Below, piece after piece: positions 56,997-64,000 of a stretch of 64,000 nucleotides of DNA. This DNA is from Microbacterium sp. RU33B (lineage in GTDB: Bacteria; Actinomycetota; Actinomycetes; Actinomycetales; Microbacteriaceae). The notes under the pieces were generated by a model that was not told the origin of the DNA, did no database searches, and saw only the letters and a list, made by a program, of their open reading frames with translations. Position 1 is the first letter of the stretch. Every line of letters starts with the position of its first letter. The position numbers and the translations under genes are program-made. The DNA lies in NCBI RefSeq assembly GCF_900155915.1, contig NZ_FTPO01000001.1, positions 434,001 through 498,000 on the forward strand, given 5' to 3'.

Positions 56997-57658
56997 TGCG
57001 GACCCGCACGCCGCGAGAGCGCGGATGGCCCCAGCGAGTAGCCCTCGTGCTGGCCTCCGGCGCCCTCGCGGCGTGCCTCGCGGCGTGCACGGGCGCGGTT
57101 CCCCAGGCCGTGCGACCGTCCGCCGAAGCCTCCCGATCGGCGTCGGCACCGGCACCGACGCCGGTCGTGGAGGTCCCCGTCCAGTCGAGCGAGCTGAAGC
57201 CCCCGGTGGCGGCGGTCCCGCCCACCCGCCTGCGCATCGACTCCCTCGGCATCGACATGTCGGTGACCGACGTGGGAGTCCAGCCGTCCGGACAGATGGA
57301 GATCCCCATCGATCCGTCGATCGCGGGGTGGTATCGGTACGGTCCGGATGCCACGACCCCCGAGGGCAGCATGGTCATGGCGGCGCACGTCGACACGCGC
57401 GGCTACCCGATCGGTCCGCTCTCGCGTCTCCGCGACATCGGCGCGGGCTCCGTCATCTCGGTCGATTCGGCCGACGGCATCCCGAGGTCGTACGTCGTGG
57501 AGTCGCTCACGTTCTACGACAAGACCGTCCTGCCGATCGCCGATCTGTTCGCCCGTGTGGGGCCGCCCACCCTGGTCCTGATCACCTGCGGTGGACCGTA
57601 CGACCGCGAAGCGGGGCATTACCGGGATAACGTGGTCGCCATCGCGCGACAGCAGTGA
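56996..57658 (+). CDS. Class F sortase
   Basis: A 220-residue extracytoplasmic transpeptidase. The N-terminus is a signal or lipoprotein-like segment (LAACLAACTG), followed by a Pro/Ala linker and the sortase barrel with catalytic His131 (MAAHVD), Cys198 (LITCGG) and Arg210 (YRDNV). The compact catalytic domain and the SRLRDIGAGSVISV segment fit class F of actinobacteria. It is coupled to the DUF4397 gene (TGATG), which makes that protein the obvious substrate. The sigma factor gene follows 22 bases later. Confidence 0.88.
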   Translation: MRTRTPRERGWPQRVALVLASGALAACLAACTGAVPQAVRPSAEASRSASAPAPTPVVEVPVQSSELKPPVAAVPPTRLRIDSLGIDMSVTDVGVQPSGQMEIPIDPSIAGWYRYGPDATTPEGSMVMAAHVDTRGYPIGPLSRLRDIGAGSVISVDSADGIPRSYVVESLTFYDKTVLPIADLFARVGPPTLVLITCGGPYDREAGHYRDNVVAIARQQ

Positions 57659-57680
57659 CGCCACGAAGCGAGGAAGATCT

Positions 57681-58244
57681 ATGGAGAGGGACGCGGTGTC
57701 CGACGAGGAGTCTCAGCTCAACGCGCGTTTCGTCGCGGGGGAGGAGACGGCGCTGGCCGAGGTGTACCGGAGATGGTCGCCGGTGGTCTTCACACTCGCG
57801 CTGCGCTCCCTGGGCGACCGGGGTGACGCCGAAGACGTCACCCAGCGCACCTTCGTCTCGGCCTGGACCTCGCGCGCCAGCTACGACTCGTCGAAGGCGA
57901 AGCTGTCGACGTGGATCGTCGCGATCTCCCGGCGCAGGATCGCCGACATGCACGAGTCGCGGGCGAAGATCCGCGCCCTCCAGGCGGAGCTGGAGCGGAT
58001 GACCAATCCCGACGACCTCGTGCGCGAGCCCAACGACCTGTCCGAATCCCTGCTGATCGCCAACGAGATGCAGCAGCTCGAACCCGATGCGCACACCGTC
58101 ATGCGCCTCGCGTTCTTCGACGACCTGACCCATGAGGAGATCTCGCGGAGGCTCGGGATGCCGCTCGGCACCGTGAAGAGCCACATCCGACGAAGTCTCA
58201 GCAGAATGCGCAACCGACTGGAGGTGAGCAATGTCGCACCTTGA
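57681..58244 (+). CDS. ECF-type RNA polymerase sigma factor
   Basis: The 187-residue protein has region 2 (VYRRWSPVVFTLALRSLGDR, DAEDVTQRTFVSAWTSRASY) and region 4 (MRLAFFDDLTHEEISRRLGM, GTVKSHIRRSLSRMR), with no region 1 or 3, as in sigma K/ECF19-like factors. The next gene, overlapping by 14 bases, encodes its anti-sigma factor. It may control its own unit, including the sortase and DUF4397 genes, but I could not identify the promoter sequence. The ATG has GAGGAAG upstream. Confidence 0.9.
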   Translation: MERDAVSDEESQLNARFVAGEETALAEVYRRWSPVVFTLALRSLGDRGDAEDVTQRTFVSAWTSRASYDSSKAKLSTWIVAISRRRIADMHESRAKIRALQAELERMTNPDDLVREPNDLSESLLIANEMQQLEPDAHTVMRLAFFDDLTHEEISRRLGMPLGTVKSHIRRSLSRMRNRLEVSNVAP

Positions 58245-59091
58245 CCCTGAGCAGCTCGCTCTCATCGCCCTGGGCGAGCCCGTCGCGTCCACCGAGGAGC
58301 GCGCCCACCTCGTCGCGTGCCCCGCCTGCGCTGCAGACGTGGCCGAGATGGCGCACGCGGTCGGTGTCGCGCGCTCCACGATCGACGAGGCCGAACTCGA
58401 AGCCCCGCCCGTGCGGGTGTGGAGCTCGATCGTCGACGAACTCGCGCTCGGCGGCGATGTCGCGGGCGACCCGTTCGCGGTGGCGGAGCCGATCGCCGAC
58501 AGCACCCCCGAACCGGCATCCGACTCCGCGTCCTCGGCCTCGGGAGAGCCCTCGGCAGAATCCAGCTCGGGGGCCGTACCCGAGCCGGGCTCCGAAGCGG
58601 CGATCGGCGGATCGTCGCGGCGCACGAGGCGCGACCGCGCTCGAGGACGGCGTCCTCGCACCTCCCGGATCATGTGGGTGCTCGCGGCATCCCTCGCCGT
58701 CGTCTTCGCGATCGGCGCCGGCACCTGGATCACGGCGGCCAACCTCCGGCCCCTGTCCGTCGCGACCGCGGCACTGGACGCCTTCCCGGATCACCCGGCA
58801 GCCGTCGGCAGCGCCGAGGTCGACGAGGCTCGCGACGGTCGCCGCACGCTGCGCGTGAGCCTGGACGGCACCGACGACTCCGACGACTACCGCGAGGTGT
58901 GGCTCATCCGCAACGACGGCGCCGCGCTGATCAGCCTCGGTGTGCTCGAGGGCACGTCGGGGTCGTTCCCGATCCCCGACGGCGTCGACCTGTCCGAGTA
59001 CGACCTCGTGGACATCTCGCTCGAGCCGATCGACGGAGACCCCGGACATTCCGGAGACTCCATCGTGCGCGGACAGCTGACGTCGGTCTGA
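58231..59091 (+). CDS. RskA-like zinc anti-sigma factor
   Basis: A 286-residue membrane protein. The N-terminal zinc anti-sigma domain has His26-x3-Cys30-x2-Cys33 (HLVACPAC). A long Ser/Glu/Pro-rich linker (about 85-135) leads to one membrane helix (about 148-170). The outside domain is RskA-like (REVWLIRNDGAALISLGVLE, DLVDISLEPIDGDPGHSGDS). It should hold the sigma factor at the membrane until cleaved by proteolysis. Overlap with the sigma gene indicates coupled translation. Confidence 0.9.
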   Translation: MSHLDPEQLALIALGEPVASTEERAHLVACPACAADVAEMAHAVGVARSTIDEAELEAPPVRVWSSIVDELALGGDVAGDPFAVAEPIADSTPEPASDSASSASGEPSAESSSGAVPEPGSEAAIGGSSRRTRRDRARGRRPRTSRIMWVLAASLAVVFAIGAGTWITAANLRPLSVATAALDAFPDHPAAVGSAEVDEARDGRRTLRVSLDGTDDSDDYREVWLIRNDGAALISLGVLEGTSGSFPIPDGVDLSEYDLVDISLEPIDGDPGHSGDSIVRGQLTSV

Positions 59092-59093
59092 CC

Positions 59094-59453
59094 TCACTCC
59101 GGCGATGCGTCGGCGGCGATCCGCCGCTGGCGCATCGCCAGGAAGAGCGGGAAGGTGAAGGCGAAGGCCGTCACCCCCGACAGCACGATGTAGAGCCACG
59201 CGCGTCGCATGCCGAGCCGTCTCGCCTCCACGACGATCAGGATGCAGCCGGCGATCGCCACGACGAGCAGGTCGACGCCGATCGACGACACGGCCGGACC
59301 GCTGCCGAACAGGTCGCCCAGATAGTTGCGCGCGGCGACGACCGACCACACGTTGAAGAATGCGGTTCCGACCAGCCCGACGACGGCGAGCCCGAGGTAG
59401 ACGAGGGCGAGGGGGGTCCAGCCCGTGGTGATCCGGGAGCGCATGGGTGTCAT
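59094..59453 (-). CDS. DUF2834 membrane protein
   Basis: A 119-residue membrane protein with three helices, matching DUF2834: LALVYLGLAVVGLVGTAFFN, DLLVVAIAGCILIVVEARRL and GVTAFAFTFPLFLAMRQRRI. Function unknown. The ATG follows TAGCAT by six bases, and the TAG of that hexamer is the stop codon of the upstream gene at 59463. It converges with the anti-sigma factor gene with two bases between. Confidence 0.8.
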   Translation of the reverse strand: MTPMRSRITTGWTPLALVYLGLAVVGLVGTAFFNVWSVVAARNYLGDLFGSGPAVSSIGVDLLVVAIAGCILIVVEARRLGMRRAWLYIVLSGVTAFAFTFPLFLAMRQRRIAADASPE

Positions 59454-59462
59454 GCCCGGATG

Positions 59463-59786
59463 CTACTGCGGGCCGGGCCCGTTCGTCCGCCGCAGGCCCA
59501 TCCGTCCGCGCAGGAACGGCAGCGCCGGAGCCCGGTACGCCAGCGCCGGCGGATCGTGCGGCTCCAGCGCGCAGTCGGCTTCTCCGAACCGCCACAACCG
59601 CGTGAAGAGGAACACACCGACCACGACGGTCTCGTCGGCAGGGACCTGCCAGGTGCCGAGACCCCACTGGGCCGGCTGGCCCCGACCTTCGATCACGAGG
59701 GTGGGGCGGATGCCGGCGTACAGCGCGAACCAGGGCTTGTGCAGCGAGAGCTCGATGCGGCGCGTGGGCCGAACGTCACCGTCCAT
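59463..59786 (-). CDS. Conserved hypothetical protein
   Basis: I do not recognise a domain name. The 107-residue protein is beta-rich with little hydrophobic clustering. It contains IELSLHKPWFALYAGIRPTL, IEGRGQPAQWGLGTWQVP and VVVGVFLFTRLWRFGEAD, which read like a conserved core, and ends in a basic Pro/Gly tail. GAGACT seven bases before the ATG suggests a leaderless promoter. It lies between the SnoaL-like and DUF2834 genes on the same strand. Confidence 0.7.
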   Translation of the reverse strand: MDGDVRPTRRIELSLHKPWFALYAGIRPTLVIEGRGQPAQWGLGTWQVPADETVVVGVFLFTRLWRFGEADCALEPHDPPALAYRAPALPFLRGRMGLRRTNGPGPQ

Positions 59787-59820
59787 GCGCGTCAGTCTCT
59801 CCTCGGTCGGTGTGCGTGGC

Positions 59821-60213
59821 TCAGTCGCGCAGCTGCGCGAACAGCTCGGCGCGATCGGTCGTGCCCGAGAACTCCGCGAAGCGCCCGTTCGTCACACGGT
59901 ACATCGCGAACTCGGCGACGTTGACGTGCCGGCGCGTGGGCGCGATGCCCCGGAACGCGCCGACGTGCGTGCCGCTCGCGCGAAGATGAGCGGCGATGCG
60001 GTCGTCTTCGACGACGAGCTGGATGCGCCGCCACCGCCAATCCGGGAACGCGTGGAAGAGCTCGTCGAGGTCGTCGATCCACGCGTCCGCACCGCCGGGA
60101 AGGTGCGCGCGGCGCACCCCGGGGTGCAGGAACGACCGGATGCCGTCGAGGTCGTGGCGGTTGCAGGCGTCCAGGAAGTCGGCGTACCAGTCGCGCATCT
60201 CCCACGGTTCCAC
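59821..60213 (-). CDS. SnoaL/NTF2-like protein
   Basis: A 130-residue alpha+beta cone-fold protein of the NTF2-like/SnoaL superfamily: YADFLDACNRHDLDGIRSFL, DDLDELFHAFPDWRWRRIQL and RHVNVAEFAMYRVTNGRFAE. It could be an isomerase-like enzyme or a ligand-binding protein. The GTG at 60213 is preceded by GATAAT with a six-base spacer. A short open frame from an ATG eight bases upstream is in another frame and not coding. Confidence 0.8.
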   Translation of the reverse strand: MEPWEMRDWYADFLDACNRHDLDGIRSFLHPGVRRAHLPGGADAWIDDLDELFHAFPDWRWRRIQLVVEDDRIAAHLRASGTHVGAFRGIAPTRRHVNVAEFAMYRVTNGRFAEFSGTTDRAELFAQLRD

Positions 60214-60267
60214 CTCCCCATTATCCTCGGGGCGGCCGGCTCATCCTCGAAGCGTTCCGCGGCTCGT

Positions 60268-60379
60268 GTGACGCTGATGAGCGACCGCTGCCAGCCCGAC
60301 GAGCCGTTCGATGTCGTCTGGGGGAGCGAGGCTCACGTGACGCTGATGAGCGACCGCTGCCAGCCCGAAGAGCCGTTCG
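60268..60379. repeat. Tandem 43-bp duplication of a molybdoenzyme gene's 3' end
   Basis: The 43 bases at 60337-60379 encode the last residues of the molybdopterin oxidoreductase (GSSGWQRSLISV). They recur at 60268-60310 with one mismatch (C versus A at the position five bases into CCCGAxGAG). The copies start 69 bases (23 codons) apart. The second copy lies beyond the stop codon and is untranslated. Confidence 0.8.
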
Positions 60380-61904
60380 GCGCAATGGGCGCACGCTCCT
60401 CGATCTGCAGATCGCCGTTCTTGTTGATCGCGCGCACCGCGACGTAGTGGGTGCCGGGCGTGGCATCCCATTCCATGAACCACTGCACCCAGGTGTCGGA
60501 GTTGATCGGGGTCGAGAGGGTGGCGGGCAGCCAGTCGCCGTCGTCGATGCTCACCTCGACGCTCTGGATGCCCACGGACTGCGCCCAGGCGACGCCCGCG
60601 AGGGGGATGCGGCCCGCCGCGACCGGCTTGCCGATCTTGGGGGTGTCCACGCGGGACGAGAACTTGATGGGCGCCTCGGCGCTGTAGCCGCGGGGCGTCC
60701 AGTACGCCTCATCCTTCGCGAACGTCGTGACCTTCAGCTCCGTGAGCCACTTGGTCGCCGACACGTATCCGTAGAGCCCCGGCACGACCATCCGCACGGG
60801 GAATCCGTGCTCGAGCGGGAGCGGGTCGCCGTTCATCCCCACGGCGAGGATCGCGTCGAGACCGTCGTCCGTGAGGGCCGACAGCGGCGTGCTCGCGGTG
60901 TATCCGTCGACGCTCTTCGAGAGCACCATGTCGGCCCCCGACTGCGGACCCGCCATGCGCAGGATGTCGCGAAGCGGCACGCCGAGCCACATCGCGTTGC
61001 CGAGAAGCTCGCCGCCCACCTCGTTGGAGACGCACGTGAGGGTGATCGCGTATTCGTCGAGGCCCATGTCGAGGAGATCCGCGAAGCTCAGCTCGATGCG
61101 TCGATCGACCATTCCGTCGATCACGAGACGCCAGGTGTCGGGGTCGATCGTGGGAACCGTGAGCGCCGTGTCGACGCGGTAGAAGTCCTTGTTCGGGGTG
61201 AAAAGCGGCGACAGCCCGGGGATGTCGAGCTCCGCTCCGGCCGGCACGGTGACGGTCGACTTCGGGGCGGGCAGGCGCAGCGCCCCGCGCACGGCCTCCA
61301 CCGACGACGTGGCCATGCTCACGGCCCGCGCCGAGATGCCCACGATGACCGCCGATGCGCCGGAGATCGCGGCCAGCACCAGGAAGCGGCGGCGGTCGAC
61401 ATTCCGGCCGGGCGCGGCATCCGTCGTCGCAGTGACGGTGGCGGAGGAGGAGCGCCAGGCGCGGAGGCGGCGGCAGAGCAGGATCAGCACGACCGATCCG
61501 GCGACGGTTCCGACGACGGGCGGGAGGAAGGCGAGCGGGGTGACGCCCGCGCGGGTCACGATGGCCGCCGTCGACAGCGCGCCCGCGATCACGAGGGCGA
61601 TGACGCCGAGCGGCGGGCGCACGAACTGCAGGATGCCGGCGATGGCCGAGGCGATGACCACCGCCAGGCCGAGGCCGGCCAGCAGGGCGATCTTGTCGTA
61701 CTCGCCGAAGGTCGCGATCGCGAACTCCTTGAACGGCTGCGGCACGATGTCGATGACGAACGACCCGACCGCGAGGATCGGACTCGCTCCGCGGGCGACG
61801 AGGAGGGCGAGCAGCTCGGCCGCGGCGAGGAACACCGCACCGCTCACGATCCCGGCCATCGCCGACAGCGTGAAGAACTTCCAACGGGCGCGGCGCTCGG
61901 TCAC
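60333..61904 (-). CDS. Membrane-anchored sulfite-oxidase-fold molybdopterin oxidoreductase
   Basis: The 523-residue protein has an N-terminal membrane domain with four to five helices (about 10-145), then an internal Tat-like motif RRRFL (171-175) with a hydrophobic stretch. The external sulfite-oxidase/YedY fold follows: the Mo-ligating Cys291 is in LTCVSNEVGG, MWLGVPLRDIL and VPGLYGYVSATKWL follow, and a C-terminal Ig-like dimer domain ends the protein (VEVSIDDGDWLPA). It uses the MPT (not bis-MGD) cofactor. The electron acceptor and substrate are unknown. The stop is flanked by a copy of its own 3' end. Confidence 0.9.
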   Translation of the reverse strand: MTERRARWKFFTLSAMAGIVSGAVFLAAAELLALLVARGASPILAVGSFVIDIVPQPFKEFAIATFGEYDKIALLAGLGLAVVIASAIAGILQFVRPPLGVIALVIAGALSTAAIVTRAGVTPLAFLPPVVGTVAGSVVLILLCRRLRAWRSSSATVTATTDAAPGRNVDRRRFLVLAAISGASAVIVGISARAVSMATSSVEAVRGALRLPAPKSTVTVPAGAELDIPGLSPLFTPNKDFYRVDTALTVPTIDPDTWRLVIDGMVDRRIELSFADLLDMGLDEYAITLTCVSNEVGGELLGNAMWLGVPLRDILRMAGPQSGADMVLSKSVDGYTASTPLSALTDDGLDAILAVGMNGDPLPLEHGFPVRMVVPGLYGYVSATKWLTELKVTTFAKDEAYWTPRGYSAEAPIKFSSRVDTPKIGKPVAAGRIPLAGVAWAQSVGIQSVEVSIDDGDWLPATLSTPINSDTWVQWFMEWDATPGTHYVAVRAINKNGDLQIEERAPIAPNGSSGWQRSLISVT

Positions 61905-62014
61905 AGTGATCTCCTCCTCACCCGGGGGTGCTCCGGGTTGTTCGGAGCGCGACGTCGATCGGATGGGGCCTGTGAACTTCCCTTGACCTGCGCGCGGCCT
62001 CCATACTGGCCGAC

Positions 62015-63511
62015 ATGGATGCCGTGAACGAGTGGTTGCTGACGTGGGGAGATCACCTCTGGACCTGGGCGGTGCTGCCGGTCGTGGTTCTCCTGGGCCT
62101 CTACTTCACCGTGCGATCGGGGGTCGTGCAGTTCCGCCTCATCCCTGAGATGTTCCGCACGCTCACCGACAAGACCCCGCGCACGGCCTCGGGCGCACCG
62201 CAGTCTGTGTCGGCGTTCCAGGCGTTCACGATCTCGGCGGCGTCGCGGGTCGGGGTGGGCAACATCGCCGGCGTCGGCACCGCGATCGCGGTCGGCGGCC
62301 CCGGCGCGGTCTTCTGGATGTGGACGATGGCCTTCGTCGGCGGCGCCTCGAGCTTCATCGAGTCCTCCCTGGCGCAGCTGTTCAAGGTGCGCGACACCGA
62401 CAGCTTCCGCGGCGGCCCCGCGTACTACATGGAGCGCGGACTCAAGGCGCGCTGGCTCGGGGTGTGGTTCGCCGTCATCCTCATCGTGTGCTTCCCGTTC
62501 GCCTTCAGCTCGCTCCAGGCCAACACGATCTCCGCCACCGTCACCTCCAGCATCGGGGGAGACCTGCCCTGGCTGCCGTGGGGCATCGGCGTCGGCATCG
62601 CGCTCCTCACCGGGCTCGTCGTCTTCGGGGGCGTCCGGCGCATCGCGTCGGTGACCCAGCTCCTCGTCCCGATCATGGCCCTGGCCTACCTGCTGCTCGG
62701 CCTCGTCGTGGTCGCGCTGCACCTGGATCGGATCGGTCCGGTGTTCGCCGAGATCTTCACGTCGGCGTGGGGCTTCAACGAAGTGGTCGGAGCGGCATTC
62801 GGCTACATCGTGCTCACGGGCGTCAAGCGCGGCATGTTCTCCAACGAGGCCGGTCTCGGATCGGCACCCAACGCCGGGGCCAGCGCCGCCGTCACGCACC
62901 CGGTCAAGCAGGGGCTCGTCCAGACGCTCGGGGTGTACTTCGACACGTTCCTCGTCTGCTCGATCACGGCGTTCATCATCCTGGTGTCCGTGCCCGACCT
63001 CGCCGGAGCCACCCGCGGGATCGGCCTCACGCAGGACGCCCTCGTGGGCACGCTCGGCGCGTGGTCGAACATCGCGCTGAGCGTCATCATCTTCCTGCTG
63101 GCGTTCTCCTCGATCCTGGGCAACTACTACTACGGCGAGTCCAACATCGAGTTCATCACGACGCGCCGATCCGTCCTCACCGGCTACCGCATCCTCGTCG
63201 TGGTCGCCGTGCTGGCAGGGTCCGTCGCCGGCGCCGACCTCGTCTGGAACTTCGCCGACGGCGTCATGGGCTTGATGGCACTCACCAACCTCATCGCCAT
63301 CGGGCTGCTCTCCGGGATCGCGTTCCGACTCCTCAAGGACTACACCCGGCAGCGCAGGGAGGGCCGCGACCCGGTCTTCACGCGCGATCTCCTCTCCGAC
63401 GTGAGCGGGATCGAATGCTGGGAGGACGAGCTCACGGTCACCGGTCCGATCGACGTCGAGACGAAGGGTCGGCAGGCGAAGAAGCACCGGGACCACCTCC
63501 ACCAGCAGTGA
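62015..63511 (+). CDS. AGCS-family sodium:alanine/glycine symporter
   Basis: A 498-residue transporter with about eleven helices. The AGCS hallmark is VSAFQAFTISAASRVGVGNI followed by AGVGTAIAVGGPGAVFWMW and GGPAYYMERGL. GAAFGYIVLTGVKRGMFSNE and AGLGSAPNAGASAAV form the later conserved block. It imports Ala or Gly with Na+. The ATG follows CATACT by seven bases. The C-terminal part is a charged cytoplasmic tail. Confidence 0.93.
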   Translation: MDAVNEWLLTWGDHLWTWAVLPVVVLLGLYFTVRSGVVQFRLIPEMFRTLTDKTPRTASGAPQSVSAFQAFTISAASRVGVGNIAGVGTAIAVGGPGAVFWMWTMAFVGGASSFIESSLAQLFKVRDTDSFRGGPAYYMERGLKARWLGVWFAVILIVCFPFAFSSLQANTISATVTSSIGGDLPWLPWGIGVGIALLTGLVVFGGVRRIASVTQLLVPIMALAYLLLGLVVVALHLDRIGPVFAEIFTSAWGFNEVVGAAFGYIVLTGVKRGMFSNEAGLGSAPNAGASAAVTHPVKQGLVQTLGVYFDTFLVCSITAFIILVSVPDLAGATRGIGLTQDALVGTLGAWSNIALSVIIFLLAFSSILGNYYYGESNIEFITTRRSVLTGYRILVVVAVLAGSVAGADLVWNFADGVMGLMALTNLIAIGLLSGIAFRLLKDYTRQRREGRDPVFTRDLLSDVSGIECWEDELTVTGPIDVETKGRQAKKHRDHLHQQ

Positions 63512-63549
63512 CAGCGGCTCGCACGGCCATCGGAGGAGGGGCGGAGAAG

Positions 63550-63565
63550 ATACCCCCGGGGGTAT
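63550..63565 (+). promoter_or_regulatory. CsoR/CstR-type palindromic operator
   Basis: ATACCCCCGGGGGTAT is a perfect 16-base palindrome that overlaps a TATGCT -10 element (63563-63568). It resembles operators of the DUF156 family (CsoR for copper, CstR for persulfide), whose sites have the form ATACC-N-GGTAT with G/C runs. It stands 35 bases before a Cys-rich protein and a rhodanese lipoprotein gene. Confidence 0.65.
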
Positions 63566-63599
63566 GCTAAGCTCGCATCATCGAACGAAAGGTGGGGCG

Positions 63600-63731
63600 A
63601 TGTGCCGTCGAGTGACGTGTGAGGTGTGTGGCAAGGCGACGTGGGACGGGTGCGGTCAGCACGTGGAGGATGCCCTCCGCGACGTGCCCGAAGAGCAGCG
63701 CTGCACCGGGCACGTCGGTGTCGCGGCGTAA
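63600..63731 (+). CDS. Small Cys-rich (zinc-binding-like) protein
   Basis: A 43-residue protein with Cys2, Cys7, Cys10, Cys18 and Cys35 plus His21 and His38. CEVCGKATWDGCGQHVEDAL and EEQRCTGH match a small conserved actinobacterial protein that I recall as having no assigned function. The Cys pairs suggest metal binding or persulfide handling. The ATG has a GGTGGGG site; the last 14 bases overlap the start of the rhodanese gene, giving coupling. It lies right behind a CsoR/CstR-type palindrome. Confidence 0.75.
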   Translation: MCRRVTCEVCGKATWDGCGQHVEDALRDVPEEQRCTGHVGVAA

Positions 63732-64000
63732 CCGGCTGGCGGGTCTCGCCGTCGGGCTCGCGGCGATCGCCCTGTCGCTCGGGCTGACCGGGTGCGGAGC
63801 GGCGACCCCACCGGCCGCCATCGCTGTGGACGACGGCACCGTCATCGTCGACGTCCGCACTCCCGCCGAGTACGCCTCCGGCCACCTCCAGGGCGCCGTC
63901 AACCTCGACTTCCCGTCGGGTTCGTTCGAGGAGGCGGTCGCCGACCTCGACGCCAAGGCCGACTACGTCGTCTACTGCCAGTCGGGCAACCGCTCCGCGA
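63718..64000 (+). CDS. Rhodanese-domain lipoprotein (3' end outside window)
   Basis: The gene runs off the right edge; 94 codons are visible. A lipoprotein signal ends at LTGC (Cys26), followed by a rhodanese domain: VIVDVRTPAEYASGHLQGAV, NLDFPSG and the active-site loop beginning CQSGNRS, with the catalytic Cys. It would act outside the cell membrane as a sulfurtransferase or thiosulfate/persulfide carrier. The GTG start lies inside the end of the Cys-rich gene. Because it lacks a stop in the window, the true length is not known. Confidence 0.82.
   Translation, partial: MSRRNRLAGLAVGLAAIALSLGLTGCGAATPPAAIAVDDGTVIVDVRTPAEYASGHLQGAVNLDFPSGSFEEAVADLDAKADYVVYCQSGNRSA

Noticed and set aside
1..64000. 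rRNA, tRNA, transposase, integrase and prophage genes.
   Set aside because: I looked for recognisable tRNA arms, rRNA segments, transposase and integrase motifs and found none. Small ncRNAs cannot be excluded by eye.

Overview
The window is high-GC chromosomal DNA from an actinobacterium. I would place it in Microbacteriaceae, most likely Microbacterium. The grounds are very high GC with strong G/C third positions, frequent GTG starts, many genes that start 6-7 bases after a TAGNCT-type -10 hexamer (leaderless style), the frequent GGATGC/GCATCC word, and families typical of the group (DUF3105/DUF305 pair, FBP zinc protein, class F sortase, DUF6457, DUF222-HNH). I see no rRNA, tRNA, CRISPR array, phage or insertion sequence. 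The genus is inferred from style and was not searched.

Layout. 1-7284: 3' end of a P-type ATPase, DUF305/DUF3105 membrane proteins, a Bcr/CflA-type efflux pump, an F420-type nitroreductase-like protein, a PAP2 phosphatase and a HerA-like ATPase. 7317-31853 is dominated by molybdenum metabolism: a YdeP-type molybdopterin oxidoreductase, mogA-moaE, a tight reverse operon moeB-moeA-moaC-mobA-DUF6457-moaD, a molbindin regulator with modABC, and moaA-fdhD. The cytochrome bd oxidase genes cydAB and their exporter cydDC sit inside this block. Together these genes import molybdate, build the bis-MGD form of the cofactor, sulfurate it (fdhD) and supply at least two enzymes, the YdeP-like protein at 7317 and a membrane-anchored sulfite-oxidase-fold protein at 60333.

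31932-45197 is an ordinary mix of regulators, oxidoreductases, acetyltransferases, a glycosyltransferase, methionine sulfoxide reductases and an ADP-ribosylglycohydrolase. 45511-54806 holds a DUF222-HNH gene behind a LexA-like palindrome, a CPBP protease, a YcaQ-like glycosylase relative, a divergent quinone reductase/HxlR pair, a PadR regulator with two palindromic operators, and a UbiB-type kinase. 55110-59091 ends in a four-gene unit: a secreted DUF4397 protein, a class F sortase, a sigma factor and its zinc-type anti-sigma factor. 60333-64000 has the molybdopterin oxidoreductase, an AGCS symporter, and a CsoR/CstR-type palindrome in front of a small Cys-rich protein and a rhodanese lipoprotein that runs off the right edge.

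The most unusual sequence features are a 129-base in-frame segment bounded by direct repeats in the YdeP gene, a 43-base tandem copy of the 3' end of the second molybdoenzyme gene, a dispersed repeat that has become coding sequence inside cydD, and several well-formed palindromic operators over leaderless -10 elements. I did not find a clear defence system or other wholly new multi-gene system. The best candidates for undescribed biology are the sortase/DUF4397/sigma unit and the rhodanese/Cys-rich unit.
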